Source: an uncultured Alphaproteobacteria bacterium
GTDB taxonomy: Bacteria > Pseudomonadota > Alphaproteobacteria > Rhodobacterales > Rhodobacteraceae
Direction of reading: 5' to 3'
NCBI GenBank assembly: GCA_902625475.1
Contig: CACOBR010000003.1
Coordinates: 1 to 64,000 of the forward strand
Length of the DNA stretch: 64,000 nucleotides
Below are positions 1 through 10,666 of this stretch, piece after piece; the stretch's first letter is position 1, and the number at the start of each line of letters is the position of its first letter. A model generated the notes under the pieces. That model made no database searches. It had not been told where the DNA came from and worked only from the letters and a program-made list of their open reading frames with translations. The position numbers and the translations under genes were made by a program.

Positions 1-893
1 TTGTCTGAAAGTGCATTTAAATTTTTTGTTAAATCCTCAATATATAATTCAAGTGCTTCTCTTTTTGCAGCGGCCAATCGAGCTAATTCTTTTTTCTCAT
101 CAATTTCGTTTCTTGCAGAAGCTAAGGCTAATCTAGATGCCTCTAATCTTGAAACTTCTTCTTTAATTCTATTATCTTTTTGCTCAATTTCAGATATAAG
201 CTCAGTTCTTCTTGCAATTAAACTAGCTACCCTAATTTCGAAGTCAGAAATTTTAATATTCGCTAAATCTAAATTCTGCAGAGTATTTTTAATTTCTAGG
301 GACTTGCGCTCGTTAAGTTCTATTTGCTCTTTTAGACTTTTGTTAATAGCTAAATTCTTTGCGTTTAGATTGTCATATTCATGTCCACTGTAAACTTTAG
401 TATCAGGTGGAAGTTTTTTTAATTTATTCAAAGAGTTCCACATCATTGCTGGGGTTCCTTCAAACAGTCTTCCACAACCAAATGCCATAAGTGAATCTCC
501 AGAAAAAAGAGCACGTATTTCTTCACAATAAAAGGCCAAATGACCAATTGTGTGGCCTGGAACATCTATTATTTCAAATTTTAGATTTCCAAGAGTTAGT
601 ATTGTGTTAGCATTTATCCTTTCTCCAAGAATTGGTAGCCTATGTTTATCCGCATCTGCTCCAATAATTGATGGATCATATTTTTTTATAAGGTCATTTA
701 CACCCATTACATGATCTGAATGGTGATGAGTTAAAATAATTTTTTCTAATCCCCAATTTTTTTTTTCTAAAATATCGATAATAGGATATGCCTCTGGAGC
801 ATCAATTAAAAAGGTTTCATTCAGTATATGATTATGTATTATGAATGCATAATTATCTTGTAAACAAGGTACGGTTAATATTTCAGTATTCAT
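1..893 (-). CDS. gloB: Glyoxalase II catalytic domain running in frame into a coiled coil (partial, leaves window)
   Basis: The first ~171 residues are a metallo-beta-lactamase-fold hydroxyacylglutathione hydrolase, which would hydrolyse S-D-lactoylglutathione to D-lactate and glutathione. The metal ligands are visible: THHHSDH (residues 55-61), the His of PGHTIGH (112-118), the Asp of SGDS (131-134) and the His of GHEY (170-173). A normal glyoxalase II then has a C-terminal substrate-binding domain of about 85 residues. Here the frame instead continues without a stop for at least 124 residues of Glu/Lys/Ala/Leu-rich heptad-like sequence, to the window edge. That part resembles the coiled-coil stalk of alphaproteobacterial OmpA/MotB-like peptidoglycan-binding proteins. 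An AGG lies 9 bases before the ATG. The gene diverges from a methyltransferase, its usual alphaproteobacterial neighbour, so the gloB half looks native. The coil is either a real fusion or an artefact. Confidence 0.75.
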   Translation of the reverse strand, partial: MNTEILTVPCLQDNYAFIIHNHILNETFLIDAPEAYPIIDILEKKNWGLEKIILTHHHSDHVMGVNDLIKKYDPSIIGADADKHRLPILGERINANTILTLGNLKFEIIDVPGHTIGHLAFYCEEIRALFSGDSLMAFGCGRLFEGTPAMMWNSLNKLKKLPPDTKVYSGHEYDNLNAKNLAINKSLKEQIELNERKSLEIKNTLQNLDLANIKISDFEIRVASLIARRTELISEIEQKDNRIKEEVSRLEASRLALASARNEIDEKKELARLAAAKREALELYIEDLTKNLNALSD

Positions 894-1005
894 CTTTAAA
901 ACCTTTTCAAAAAAATTATTAACAATAATCGATTTAAATTATAATTTTAAAATGTTAAATTATTCAAATACTAGATCTATATAGAACTTTACACCGGTTG
1001 TCATT

Positions 1006-1773
1006 TTGAATTTAGAGATAAAAGAATTACAAAATTTTTATACCAAAAAAAAATTGGGATCATTCTGTAAAAAAAATATTGGCTCTTTGATTAAGAGAAA
1101 CATAAGCAATATTGTAAGAGAAAATTTTAATCAAGAAAACATCGTAGGTTACGGATACCCGATTCCATATTTAGATAAATTGATAAAAAAAAACAGTGAT
1201 TTTTTATGTCTTATGCCAAAAAATCAAGGTGCATTGTTATGGCCATTAAAAAAAAATAGAAGTATTTTAGTTGAACAGACTCAATGGCCCCTAGAATCAG
1301 AAATTTCTAACTTTGTTATCATAGCTCATGGTTTAGAGAATTCTGATAATCCAACAAAACTATTAGAAGAATCCTGGAGAGTACTTGTTCCTGAAGGTTA
1401 TTTGCTTATAGTTGTGCCAAATAGATCAGGTTTTTGGGCAAGGTCTGACCTTACACCTTTTGGTTTTGGAAGACCATACAGTGTATCTCAATTATCAAAG
1501 CTTTTAATTGACAATAAATTTCAAATATTAGTTACGAGCGCAACTTTGTTGATGCCACCTACTGATAATAAACTTCTTTTCAATTCATTCAAATTTATTG
1601 ATAAAATTACAACTAAATATACTTCAAAAGTTTTGGGTGGAGTTTTAGTTATACTTGCAAAAAAACAAATTCATTTGGCTAATGCTATAAAAATTTCTGA
1701 TACTATAAAAGTGCCATTAGAAATTTTTGATGGTTTAATTAAACCCAAACCAAAACCTCAGCCAAAATTTTAA
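1006..1773 (+). CDS. Class I SAM-dependent methyltransferase (Methyltransf_11 type)
   Basis: A 255-residue protein of the alphaproteobacterial family that sits divergently next to gloB. The start must be TTG at 1006, because an in-frame stop lies at 982 and there is no ATG between. The N-terminus (MNLEIKELQNFY) fits the family. A degenerate SAM-binding motif I is at residues 46-56 (IVGYGYPIPYL). The late strand typical of Methyltransf_11 is at 122-140 (SWRVLVPEGYLLIVVPNR), followed by WARSDLTPFGFGRPYS. The C-terminus is basic and proline-rich. The substrate is unknown. A role linked to glutathione or methylglyoxal metabolism is only a guess from its neighbour. Confidence 0.8.
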   Translation: MNLEIKELQNFYTKKKLGSFCKKNIGSLIKRNISNIVRENFNQENIVGYGYPIPYLDKLIKKNSDFLCLMPKNQGALLWPLKKNRSILVEQTQWPLESEISNFVIIAHGLENSDNPTKLLEESWRVLVPEGYLLIVVPNRSGFWARSDLTPFGFGRPYSVSQLSKLLIDNKFQILVTSATLLMPPTDNKLLFNSFKFIDKITTKYTSKVLGGVLVILAKKQIHLANAIKISDTIKVPLEIFDGLIKPKPKPQPKF

Positions 1774-1887
1774 TACCCAATATCTCTGATTAATGATTTC
1801 AACTGATGAAAAATGACTTAAATTAATAAGTTAACAATTTTAATTAGGTTAAAATTTTAAAAAAATTAATTAATTCTCATTACTTTC

Positions 1888-1914
1888 TTGCATGAAAGTT
1901 ACAGCTCTGATAAT
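1888..1914 (+). promoter_or_regulatory. Possible promoter of the atpHAGDC operon
   Basis: The 194-base gap between the methyltransferase and atpH holds TTGCAT at 1888-1893 and GATAAT at 1909-1914, 15 bases apart, about 55 bases before the atpH start. The -10 box matches sigma-70 consensus at five of six positions; the -35 is weak and the spacing is short. In DNA this AT-rich the call is tentative. Confidence 0.25.
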
Positions 1915-1967
1915 TAATAACAGATTACTTTATATTATTAATTTACACCTATCTTTGGAGAGTTATA

Positions 1968-2528
1968 TTGAGTGAAATTACTTCATTAACAAAAGACGCT
2001 TCTTTTAGGTATGCTAATGCTTTATTTTCATTATCTTTAGAATCAAAAAAAACTTCAAACTATGAGAAAGACCTTGATAAAGTTTTAAATCTTTTTAAAG
2101 AAGATCCTAATTTTACGTTATTTATAAAATCTCCACTCTATCCTAGAAATGATCAATTGTTGACAATGAAAGCAATTTGTACAAATCTTGAATTGAGCGA
2201 AGATGTGACAAATACCATCTTAGTCATGACTTCCAAACGTAGGCTTTTTTCCTTGAAAGAAATGATTTTACAGTTTAAGGATTTATATCGTTTACATAAA
2301 AATGAGTTGATTGTGGAAATATCAAGTGCGAAGAATTTAAGTAAACCTGATTTAGATGTATTAAAAAAATCGATAAGCGCTAAAATTGGTAGCAATATTA
2401 TAGTTAAATCTAAAACTGACCCCCACATGATCGGGGGGTTAATTTTAAAAGTTGGTTCTAAGTTAATTGATACTTCAATTAGATCAAAACTAGCAAAATT
2501 GAAAAATAATTTGAAAGAGGTAGGATGA
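1968..2528 (+). CDS. atpH: F1 ATP synthase subunit delta
   Basis: The delta subunit joins the F1 head to the peripheral stalk of the ATP synthase. The 186 residues are the usual length. The N-terminal helical domain opens with [12 protein letters not shown], and the C-terminus carries the family signature around [23 protein letters not shown]. The start is TTG at 1968 with GGAGAG about 5 bases upstream, so a non-ATG start is well supported. It is the first gene of atpHAGDC. Its stop overlaps the atpA start by four bases (ATGA), implying translational coupling. Confidence 0.96.
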   Translation: MSEITSLTKDASFRYANALFSLSLESKKTSNYEKDLDKVLNLFKEDPNFTLFIKSPLYPRNDQLLTMKAICTNLELSEDVTNTILVMTSKRRLFSLKEMILQFKDLYRLHKNELIVEISSAKNLSKPDLDVLKKSISAKIGSNIIVKSKTDPHMIGGLILKVGSKLIDTSIRSKLAKLKNNLKEVG

Positions 2529-4066
2529 TGAACATCCAAGCATCAGAAATATCAGAAATTTTAAAAGAACAAATTAAAAAATTTGGAAAAGAATCTGAAG
2601 TAGCAGAAGTTGGTACAGTGCTTTCAGTGGGCGATGGTATCGCTAGAGTATTTGGACTTGATAATGTTCAAGCTGGAGAAATGGTAGAATTTCCTGGTGG
2701 AATTAGAGGTATGGCTTTAAATTTGGAAATTGACAATGTTGGTATTGTTATTTTTGGCTCTGACAGAGATATAAAAGAAGGAGATCAAGTCAAAAGAACA
2801 AAGGCTATTGTTGATGTTCCTGTTGGTGATGAATTATTAGGTAGAGTAGTTGATGGTTTAGGTAATCCTTTGGATGGTAAAGGCGCAATTAAAACTAAAA
2901 AGAGATCAGTTGCTGATGTGAAAGCCCCAGGTATAATACCAAGGAAATCAGTTCATGAACCAATGGCAACTGGACTTAAGTCTGTGGACTCTCTTATTCC
3001 AATTGGTCGTGGGCAAAGGGAGTTGATTATTGGTGATAGACAAACTGGAAAAACTGCTGTTGCATTAGATACAATACTAAATCAAAAAACATACAATGAT
3101 GCAGCTGGAGATGATGAGTCAAAAAAGCTTTATTGTGTTTATGTTGCAATTGGTCAGAAAAGATCAACAGTGGCACAACTCGTGAAGAAATTAGAAGAAT
3201 CTGGAGCTTTAGAATACACTATTGTTGTTGCTGCGACAGCTTCAGATCCCGCACCTATGCAGTTTCTAGCCCCTTACGCTGCTACATCTATGGCTGAATT
3301 TTTTAGAGATAATGGACGTCATTCACTCATTATTTATGATGATTTATCTAAGCAAGCAGTTGCCTACAGGCAAATGTCACTCTTACTAAGACGTCCTCCT
3401 GGAAGAGAAGCATATCCTGGGGATGTTTTTTATTTGCACTCTAGATTGCTAGAAAGATCAGCAAAATTGAATGATGAAAACGGAGCTGGTTCTTTGACAG
3501 CTCTACCTGTGATTGAAACACAGGGAGGAGATGTTTCAGCCTTCATTCCTACTAATGTGATATCTATTACTGATGGCCAAATTTTTTTAGAAACAGAATT
3601 GTTTAATCAAGGTATAAGGCCGGCAGTAAATACTGGTCTTTCGGTGTCTAGAGTAGGATCATCTGCACAAACAAAGGCTATGAAGTCAGTTGCAGGTTCC
3701 GTAAAATTAGAGTTAGCACAATACAGAGAAATGGCAGCTTTTGCCCAATTTGGGTCAGATCTAGATGCTTCAACACAAGCTTTATTAAATAGGGGAGCAC
3801 GTTTAACTGAGGTTTTAAAACAAGCACAATATTCTCCACTTACAAATGCAGAACAAGTTATAATCATTTATTCAGGGACTGCGGGTTATTTAGATGACAT
3901 ACCAGTTAATCAAGTTACTCGTTTTGAAAAAGGTCTGGTTGATTATCTAAGGAGTGATTGTAAAGATCTTTTAGACGATTTAACCAATAATGATAGAAAA
4001 GTGGATGGAGAGATAGAAGATATTATAAAGAAAGCTATAGAAGCTTTTAAAGGTAATTTTTCTTGA
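2525..4066 (+). CDS. atpA: F1 ATP synthase subunit alpha
   Basis: A non-catalytic nucleotide-binding subunit of the alpha3-beta3 head; 513 residues, the normal length. The Walker A loop GDRQTGKT is at residues 170-177. The conserved region [15 protein letters not shown], containing the arginine that reaches the catalytic site, is near residue 375. Two ATG codons stand in tandem at 2525 and 2528, and GAGGTAGG lies just upstream inside atpH. Either could be the start; the first gives an ATGA overlap with the atpH stop. Second gene of the F1 operon. Confidence 0.98.
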   Translation: MMNIQASEISEILKEQIKKFGKESEVAEVGTVLSVGDGIARVFGLDNVQAGEMVEFPGGIRGMALNLEIDNVGIVIFGSDRDIKEGDQVKRTKAIVDVPVGDELLGRVVDGLGNPLDGKGAIKTKKRSVADVKAPGIIPRKSVHEPMATGLKSVDSLIPIGRGQRELIIGDRQTGKTAVALDTILNQKTYNDAAGDDESKKLYCVYVAIGQKRSTVAQLVKKLEESGALEYTIVVAATASDPAPMQFLAPYAATSMAEFFRDNGRHSLIIYDDLSKQAVAYRQMSLLLRRPPGREAYPGDVFYLHSRLLERSAKLNDENGAGSLTALPVIETQGGDVSAFIPTNVISITDGQIFLETELFNQGIRPAVNTGLSVSRVGSSAQTKAMKSVAGSVKLELAQYREMAAFAQFGSDLDASTQALLNRGARLTEVLKQAQYSPLTNAEQVIIIYSGTAGYLDDIPVNQVTRFEKGLVDYLRSDCKDLLDDLTNNDRKVDGEIEDIIKKAIEAFKGNFS

Positions 4067-4094
4067 TATATTTGAACACTTTGGATGCTTAATT

Positions 4095-4973
4095 ATGCCT
4101 AATCTGAAAGACCTTAAAAATAGAATCGAGAGTGTAAAATCAACTAGAAAGATAACGAAGGCTATGCAAATGGTTGCAGCAGCGAAGCTCAGAAAAGCTC
4201 AAGAGGCAGCCGAGCAAGCTAGGCCATATGCAGACAAAATGTCTCTTGTGATGGACAAAATTACATCCTCTGATAATGTTTCTAGTAGTTCACCGTTATT
4301 AACTGGGAATGGCAATAATAATATTCATTTGATCATTATTGCCACTTCTGAACGTGGTTTATGTGGTGCCTTTAACTCTTCTATAGTTCGATTGGCAAAA
4401 AATCATATTAATAAATTAAAATCAGAAGGATCCCAATTTAAAATATTGACTATTGGAAAAAAAGGGCGAGAGCAGTTAAAAAGAGAATTTGGAGAAAATA
4501 TGATTGATCATGTGGATCTTTCTGAAGTTAAAAAAATAGCTTATGAAAATGCATCGACTATTTCTGATAATATAATTTCTATGTTTTTAAATAATGAGTT
4601 TGATGTTGCAACTATTTTTTACAATCAGTTTGAATCAGTTATTTCTCAAGTGCCTCAAGCCGCACAATTAATCCCCATTGAAATTAATTCTGATAAAATA
4701 CAAAACATTAACAGTATATCAAATTTTGTTTATGAACCTGATGAGCAAGAAATTATTGAAGATTTGCTACCAAAAGCAATTGCAACAAAGATATTTACTG
4801 CTTTATTAGAGAATGGAGCTTCAGAACAAGGTGCTAGAATGTCTGCAATGGATAATGCAACTAGGAATGCTGGTGACATGATAGATAAACTTACTATTCA
4901 GTTTAATAGATCAAGACAGGCAGCTATTACAAACGAATTAATAGAAATTATATCTGGTGCTGAAGCACTTTAA
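4095..4973 (+). CDS. atpG: F1 ATP synthase subunit gamma
   Basis: The rotor shaft of F1. The 292-residue protein opens with the typical N-terminal helix (MPNLKDLKNRIESVKSTRKITKAMQ) and closes with the paired C-terminal helix around MDNATRNAGDMIDKLTIQFNRSRQAAIT. The central Rossmann-like domain includes SERGLCGAFNSS. It lies 28 bases after atpA and 8 bases before the first possible atpD start, in the same operon. Confidence 0.97.
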   Translation: MPNLKDLKNRIESVKSTRKITKAMQMVAAAKLRKAQEAAEQARPYADKMSLVMDKITSSDNVSSSSPLLTGNGNNNIHLIIIATSERGLCGAFNSSIVRLAKNHINKLKSEGSQFKILTIGKKGREQLKREFGENMIDHVDLSEVKKIAYENASTISDNIISMFLNNEFDVATIFYNQFESVISQVPQAAQLIPIEINSDKIQNINSISNFVYEPDEQEIIEDLLPKAIATKIFTALLENGASEQGARMSAMDNATRNAGDMIDKLTIQFNRSRQAAITNELIEIISGAEAL

Positions 4974-4978
4974 AATAA

Positions 4979-6418
<1,440 letters not shown>

Positions 6419-6425
6419 ATCCAAA

Positions 6426-6821
6426 ATGTCGAATGCATTATTTAATTTTGAATTAGTTACGCCTGAAAAAGTTCTTATGTCTGATTCCGTCAGTTCAGTA
6501 AGTGTTTCTGGTGTAGAAGGTGATATGACAGTACTTGCAAATCACGCACCTATTGCTACTTCTTTAAGGCCTGGGTATATTGATATTAATACAAATGGTA
6601 AAACTGAAAGATTTTTTCTTACTAGTGGTTTTATTCAAATAACGCCTGATGAGGTTGTTGTACTCGCAGAAAGTGCTTCATTAGAAGCGGATCTTAACTC
6701 AGAGATGATTGATAATGTTATAGAAAAAACAAAAAGCTTAATGGAAAATGCCTCAGACTTACAAAAATGTGTCTTAGCTAAAAAACTTAATGATTTAACC
6801 AATTTTAGAAATCAACTTTAA
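6426..6821 (+). CDS. atpC: F1 ATP synthase subunit epsilon
   Basis: The small central-stalk subunit that couples gamma to the c-ring and can inhibit ATP hydrolysis. The 131 residues start with the beta-sandwich hallmark FELVTPEKVLMSDSVSSVSV and EGDMTVLANHAP, and end in a helical segment that is weakly conserved here. It is the last synthase gene of the operon. The F0 genes are not in the window, which is the usual split arrangement in Alphaproteobacteria. A transporter gene starts four bases later. Confidence 0.96.
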   Translation: MSNALFNFELVTPEKVLMSDSVSSVSVSGVEGDMTVLANHAPIATSLRPGYIDINTNGKTERFFLTSGFIQITPDEVVVLAESASLEADLNSEMIDNVIEKTKSLMENASDLQKCVLAKKLNDLTNFRNQL

Positions 6822-6824
6822 ATA

Positions 6825-8063
6825 TTGAAACAACCAAAAAAAAAAGCAATTGGTTTTATTTTTTTTACAGTTGTATTAGATATAAGTGGCCTAATGGTAA
6901 TTTTTCCAATAATGCCAGATATATTGCAATCTGTTGGTAAATTTTCAGTATCAGATGCGGCTATTTGGGGTGGTTTTTTATATGCTTCATACGCTTTAAT
7001 GCAATTTTTATTTTCACCAGTAATTGGTAATATATCAGATTCTTTTGGTAGAAGGCCTGTTATATTAATTTCTCTTTTCTTAATGTTTATAGATTATTTA
7101 ATATTAGGTTTTGCTTCATTACTTTGGGTGTTTATCATTGGAAGAATGATAGGTGGAATAGCAGGAGGTACAGTACCCACAGCAATGGCATATTTAGCTG
7201 ACATTTCAACCTCAGAAGACAAAGCTAAAAATTTTGGATTAATTGGTGCTGCTTTTGGAATTGGTTTTGTACTTGGGCCATTTATTGGAGGAATTTTAGG
7301 TGAAATAAATTTTAGACTACCATTCTTTTTTTCTGCAGCATTATCTTTATGCACATTTTTATTTTGTTTTTATTTTTTAAATGAATCTTTAGAAGAAAAA
7401 AATAAGAGAAAATTTAAGTTAACTGACTTAAATCCATTTAAACCTATTTATAAATCCTTTTTTATTAAAGATTTAAGAATCTTTTTTGGGTGCATTTTAG
7501 TAATAAGTATAGCTCATTGGGTTTATCCATCGATTTGGAGTTTCTGGAGTAAAGAAGTTTTTGGTTGGGGACCTGGTCTAATAGGTATTTCTTTGGCTTT
7601 TTATGGTCTTGGTGTAGCATTTGTACAGGGCGTAATAATAAGGTTAAGTTACATTAAAAATATTCAACCACAAAAAATTGTAGTCTTTTCCTTATTAGTT
7701 GGAAGTTTTACTCTTTTTGGTTTTGGTTCAATTGAAACTGGATGGTTAGTTTTTGCGTTAATACCGATTGCGGTTCTTACTGAATTAATGAACCCTACTT
7801 TAGATAGTTTTATTTCAAATAGAATCTCTGACGATACTCAGGGATTACTTCAAGGCATCCTATCCAGTATAAATGCAATAACTACAATTTTGAGTCCATT
7901 AATTATGACTTTACTTTTTAAATTCGGATCATCAAATGATAAAAGTTTTTATACTCCGGGCTTACCTTTTTATTTTGCTGCAACTTTACTTTTGGTTTGT
8001 TTATTCCCTGTAATAAATGTTATGAAGTCTTTAGAATATGCTCCAAAAAGAAAAATAAAATAG
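6825..8063 (+). CDS. MFS transporter, TetA-like (tetracycline-resistance/multidrug family)
   Basis: A 412-residue inner-membrane protein with about twelve hydrophobic segments. The N-terminus (VVLDISGLMVIFPIMPDIL) matches the drug:H+ antiporter family that includes TetA. Motif A is seen between helices 2 and 3 as GNISDSFGRRPVIL (near residue 67). The start appears to be TTG at 6825, with no clear Shine-Dalgarno, so translation may be coupled to atpC four bases upstream. The substrate cannot be read from the sequence, and resistance should not be assumed. The C-terminus is basic (KRKIK). It ends six bases before prs, which runs the other way. Confidence 0.85.
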   Translation: MKQPKKKAIGFIFFTVVLDISGLMVIFPIMPDILQSVGKFSVSDAAIWGGFLYASYALMQFLFSPVIGNISDSFGRRPVILISLFLMFIDYLILGFASLLWVFIIGRMIGGIAGGTVPTAMAYLADISTSEDKAKNFGLIGAAFGIGFVLGPFIGGILGEINFRLPFFFSAALSLCTFLFCFYFLNESLEEKNKRKFKLTDLNPFKPIYKSFFIKDLRIFFGCILVISIAHWVYPSIWSFWSKEVFGWGPGLIGISLAFYGLGVAFVQGVIIRLSYIKNIQPQKIVVFSLLVGSFTLFGFGSIETGWLVFALIPIAVLTELMNPTLDSFISNRISDDTQGLLQGILSSINAITTILSPLIMTLLFKFGSSNDKSFYTPGLPFYFAATLLLVCLFPVINVMKSLEYAPKRKIK

Positions 8064-8069
8064 AAAAAA

Positions 8070-9110
8070 CTAAGCTTTTCGTTTTTTTTCAACATGGTAT
8101 TTAGGATAGTAGGGCTTATAGATTGGTCGTAATCTTTCACTATCAAATAAAGAAGATACAGAGTTTCCATTTGCTATATTAAGCAAAGCTTGAGCAAATA
8201 ATGGTGCAGTTGGTACGATTCTTATTTTTGTACTTTTCTTAATTTTTGAAATTATACTTATTGAGTCAGTAACAACTAGTGAACTTAAACTTGACTTTTC
8301 TATTCTTTCAATAGCTGGTTCTGATAGAACTCCATGAGAGATATATGCGTGTACTTCTCTTGCACCTTCATTAATAAGCAGATCAGAGGCTTTAACCAAG
8401 GTTCCAGCAGTATCACAAATATCATCAACTATAATACAGATTTTATTTTTTACTTCACCAATCACCGTCATGGATGCAATTTCACCTGGTTGGCTTCTTC
8501 TTTTATCAACAATGGCTAAGTCAGCACTTATTCTTTCAGCTAGACCCCGAGCTCTGGCAACTCCCCCAACATCTGGTGAAACTACAGTAAGTAATTCTTG
8601 TTTTTCAAAGTAATGTGATATGTCTAATTCAAAAATTGGAGACGCATAAAGATTATCTACTGGAATATCAAAAAAACCTTGTATTTGGGCAGAATGTAAA
8701 TCTAAAGTAAGTATTCTTTCAATACCAGCCCCACTTAAAAGATTTGCTATTAACTTTGCACTGATTGGGGTCCTAGCCTTTGTTCTCCTATCTTGTCTTG
8801 CATATCCAAAATAAGGGATAACGGCTGTTATTCTCTGTGCACTTGATCTACTCAAAGCATCAGCAATAATGAGTAATTCCATAATATTATCATTGGCTGG
8901 ATTAGATGTAGATTGAATAATGAACATATCTTCATTTCTTACGTTTTCAAAAACTTCAACAAAAATTTCTTGATCATTAAATTGTTCAACTCTTGCCTTA
9001 ACTAGATCAATTTGTGATCTGCTTAAAGAGCTTGCCCAACTAGCAATTCCTTTGGAGAGAGTTATATTTGAATTTCCAGAAATTATCTTTGGGTGTACTA
9101 ACTCACTCAT
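8070..9110 (-). CDS. prs: Ribose-phosphate pyrophosphokinase (PRPP synthase)
   Basis: Makes PRPP from ribose 5-phosphate and ATP for purine, pyrimidine, histidine and NAD synthesis. Both diagnostic regions are present: DLHSAQIQGFFD (residues 137-148) and the PRPP loop VDDICDTAGT (228-237). The flexible-loop region FGYARQDRR is at 101-109. AAGGA precedes the ATG. The protein is 346 residues, against about 315 in E. coli. Part of the excess is a basic, tyrosine-rich tail of about 20 residues after SVSSLFDS (including YKPYYPKYHVEKKRK). Confidence 0.96.
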   Translation of the reverse strand: MSELVHPKIISGNSNITLSKGIASWASSLSRSQIDLVKARVEQFNDQEIFVEVFENVRNEDMFIIQSTSNPANDNIMELLIIADALSRSSAQRITAVIPYFGYARQDRRTKARTPISAKLIANLLSGAGIERILTLDLHSAQIQGFFDIPVDNLYASPIFELDISHYFEKQELLTVVSPDVGGVARARGLAERISADLAIVDKRRSQPGEIASMTVIGEVKNKICIIVDDICDTAGTLVKASDLLINEGAREVHAYISHGVLSEPAIERIEKSSLSSLVVTDSISIISKIKKSTKIRIVPTAPLFAQALLNIANGNSVSSLFDSERLRPIYKPYYPKYHVEKKRKA

Positions 9111-9240
9111 CTTTTATCCTTATTTCTGATAATATCTTAATAATAGCTAAATTATTCATAAGTAAGCAAACTATAACCATTTTCAAATTGTATCATATGT
9201 TTATTTTTTTAATTTAATGATTTAATTATTTTATAATTAA

Positions 9241-9690
9241 TTATGTGTTATTAATTTTTTCAGCCATATAATTTGACATATCTGTACTATCTACATATTC
9301 CTCGCTTATTGCAAAATTCTTTACTGAATTTTTTGTATTATGTACATTTTTATTTTTATTATTGTTTAGGTGATGCCAAAATGGAAGTCCTTTTTTTTCA
9401 AAAATTAATCGATATGAGCATGATGTGGGCAACCAATTAACTAATTGATCTATGTTTTTAGGTGATAAAATTAAACAATCACTTTTTTTATTTTTTCTTA
9501 CGTCATAAACTTTGCATTTGCATTTTTGGATGTTCAAAAATCTACAAGCTACATTTGTAAAAACTGGAGGATTTTTTTTTGTTTTCTGAAATTTGTTAAG
9601 ACAGCATTTTCCACAACCATCGCAAAGAAGTTCCCATTCCTTTTGGCTAAAATCACTAAGTGGTTTATTTTGCCAAAATTTTTTTTTCAT
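9241..9690 (-). CDS. YcgN-family cysteine-cluster protein (UPF0260)
   Basis: A 149-residue protein matching the YcgN family along its length: FWQNKPLSDFSQKEWELLCDGCGKCCLNK, FTNVACRFLNI, CKCKVY and WLPTSCSYRL. Cysteines at 23, 26, 29, 30, 49, 57, 59, 72 and 91 could bind a metal or an iron-sulfur cluster, but the biochemical role is unknown. The start overlaps the ribF stop by four bases, so the two are translationally coupled. A 130-base spacer with no evident feature separates it from prs downstream of it on the plus-strand map. Confidence 0.88.
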   Translation of the reverse strand: MKKKFWQNKPLSDFSQKEWELLCDGCGKCCLNKFQKTKKNPPVFTNVACRFLNIQKCKCKVYDVRKNKKSDCLILSPKNIDQLVNWLPTSCSYRLIFEKKGLPFWHHLNNNKNKNVHNTKNSVKNFAISEEYVDSTDMSNYMAEKINNT

Positions 9691-10634
9691 TGGTAAACGC
9701 TAATAGTTTTTAAGGCCTCTTTTGCAATCTCACAGTCTTTTTTCATTTGTAAAATAAGGTTTTCTATGGAGTCATATTTTATTTCATCTCTCTGAAATTT
9801 GATTAATGAGACAATTACTTTTTTTCCGTAGATAAAATTTGAAAAATTAAAGATGTAAACTTCGCAATTTGCTTCATTCTTACCAAACGTGGGTTTTGTA
9901 CCTATTGACGCAACTCCCTTATATAAATTATCTTCATATTCAGGTGACAAAATTTTAATGTAGCATGCATAAATACCAAATTTTGGTGCAATTATATTTT
10001 TTAATTCTAAATTTATTGTAGGAAAACCTAATTCACGTCCCCTTTTATCTCCTTGAATGACTGTGCTGTAAATTTTGTGGTGATAACCAAGCATTTTGTT
10101 AGCTTTTTCTATTTGACCTTCTTTAAGTGCATTTCTGATAATTGTTGAGGAGATTTTATCTTTTCCAAATGTTGTAAGATTTAACGAAAAAACATTTATT
10201 TTATATTTCTGACCAATATGTTTTAGTAGTTTAATATCACCACTTCTTTTATAGCCAAAACGAAAATCATTACCTACAATAATTTGTTTAGCTCCTAATT
10301 TTTCGAATAAAATTGATTTAACAAAATTTTCAGGTGTGAGTATTTCGATGTTTTTATCAAATTTTAATTCAACTAAAAAACTAATATTTAACTTCTTTAA
10401 CATACTGTATTTGTGTTCTTTTGTAGTCAGTTTGAAGCTAGTTAGCTCTTTTTGGAAGTAATCACGAGGGTGAGGATCAAAAGTTAAAATCCCGAATCGG
10501 CCAGAAGATGAGATTTGAGAACATTTTTTTATAATTTCTTGATGACCCAAATGAACCCCATCAAAATTACCTATAACAATTGTAGATAATTCAGTAAATT
10601 CTTTAACATTTTTTAAATCACGTATAATTTTCAT
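9687..10634 (-). CDS. ribF: Bifunctional riboflavin kinase / FAD synthetase
   Basis: Converts riboflavin to FMN and then FAD. The N-terminal adenylyltransferase domain carries VIGNFDGVHLGHQEII (about residues 20-35) and TFDPHPRDYF. The C-terminal flavokinase domain carries GDKRGRELGFPTINL (about 195-209), GIYACYI and the acidic motif around NCEVYIFNF. At 315 residues it has the usual two-domain length. It overlaps ycgN by four bases and follows the HAD phosphatase gene by 32 bases, so the three probably form one transcript. Confidence 0.96.
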   Translation of the reverse strand: MKIIRDLKNVKEFTELSTIVIGNFDGVHLGHQEIIKKCSQISSSGRFGILTFDPHPRDYFQKELTSFKLTTKEHKYSMLKKLNISFLVELKFDKNIEILTPENFVKSILFEKLGAKQIIVGNDFRFGYKRSGDIKLLKHIGQKYKINVFSLNLTTFGKDKISSTIIRNALKEGQIEKANKMLGYHHKIYSTVIQGDKRGRELGFPTINLELKNIIAPKFGIYACYIKILSPEYEDNLYKGVASIGTKPTFGKNEANCEVYIFNFSNFIYGKKVIVSLIKFQRDEIKYDSIENLILQMKKDCEIAKEALKTISVYQ

Positions 10635-10666
10635 TGTAATCCAATTAAACCTGAAAGCTTAAAATT

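Noticed and set aside
1-393. Plus-strand serine-rich open frame of 130 residues
   Set aside because: It lies exactly antisense to the gloB-coiled-coil frame and has biased composition with no family resemblance; it is a shadow of the reverse-strand gene.
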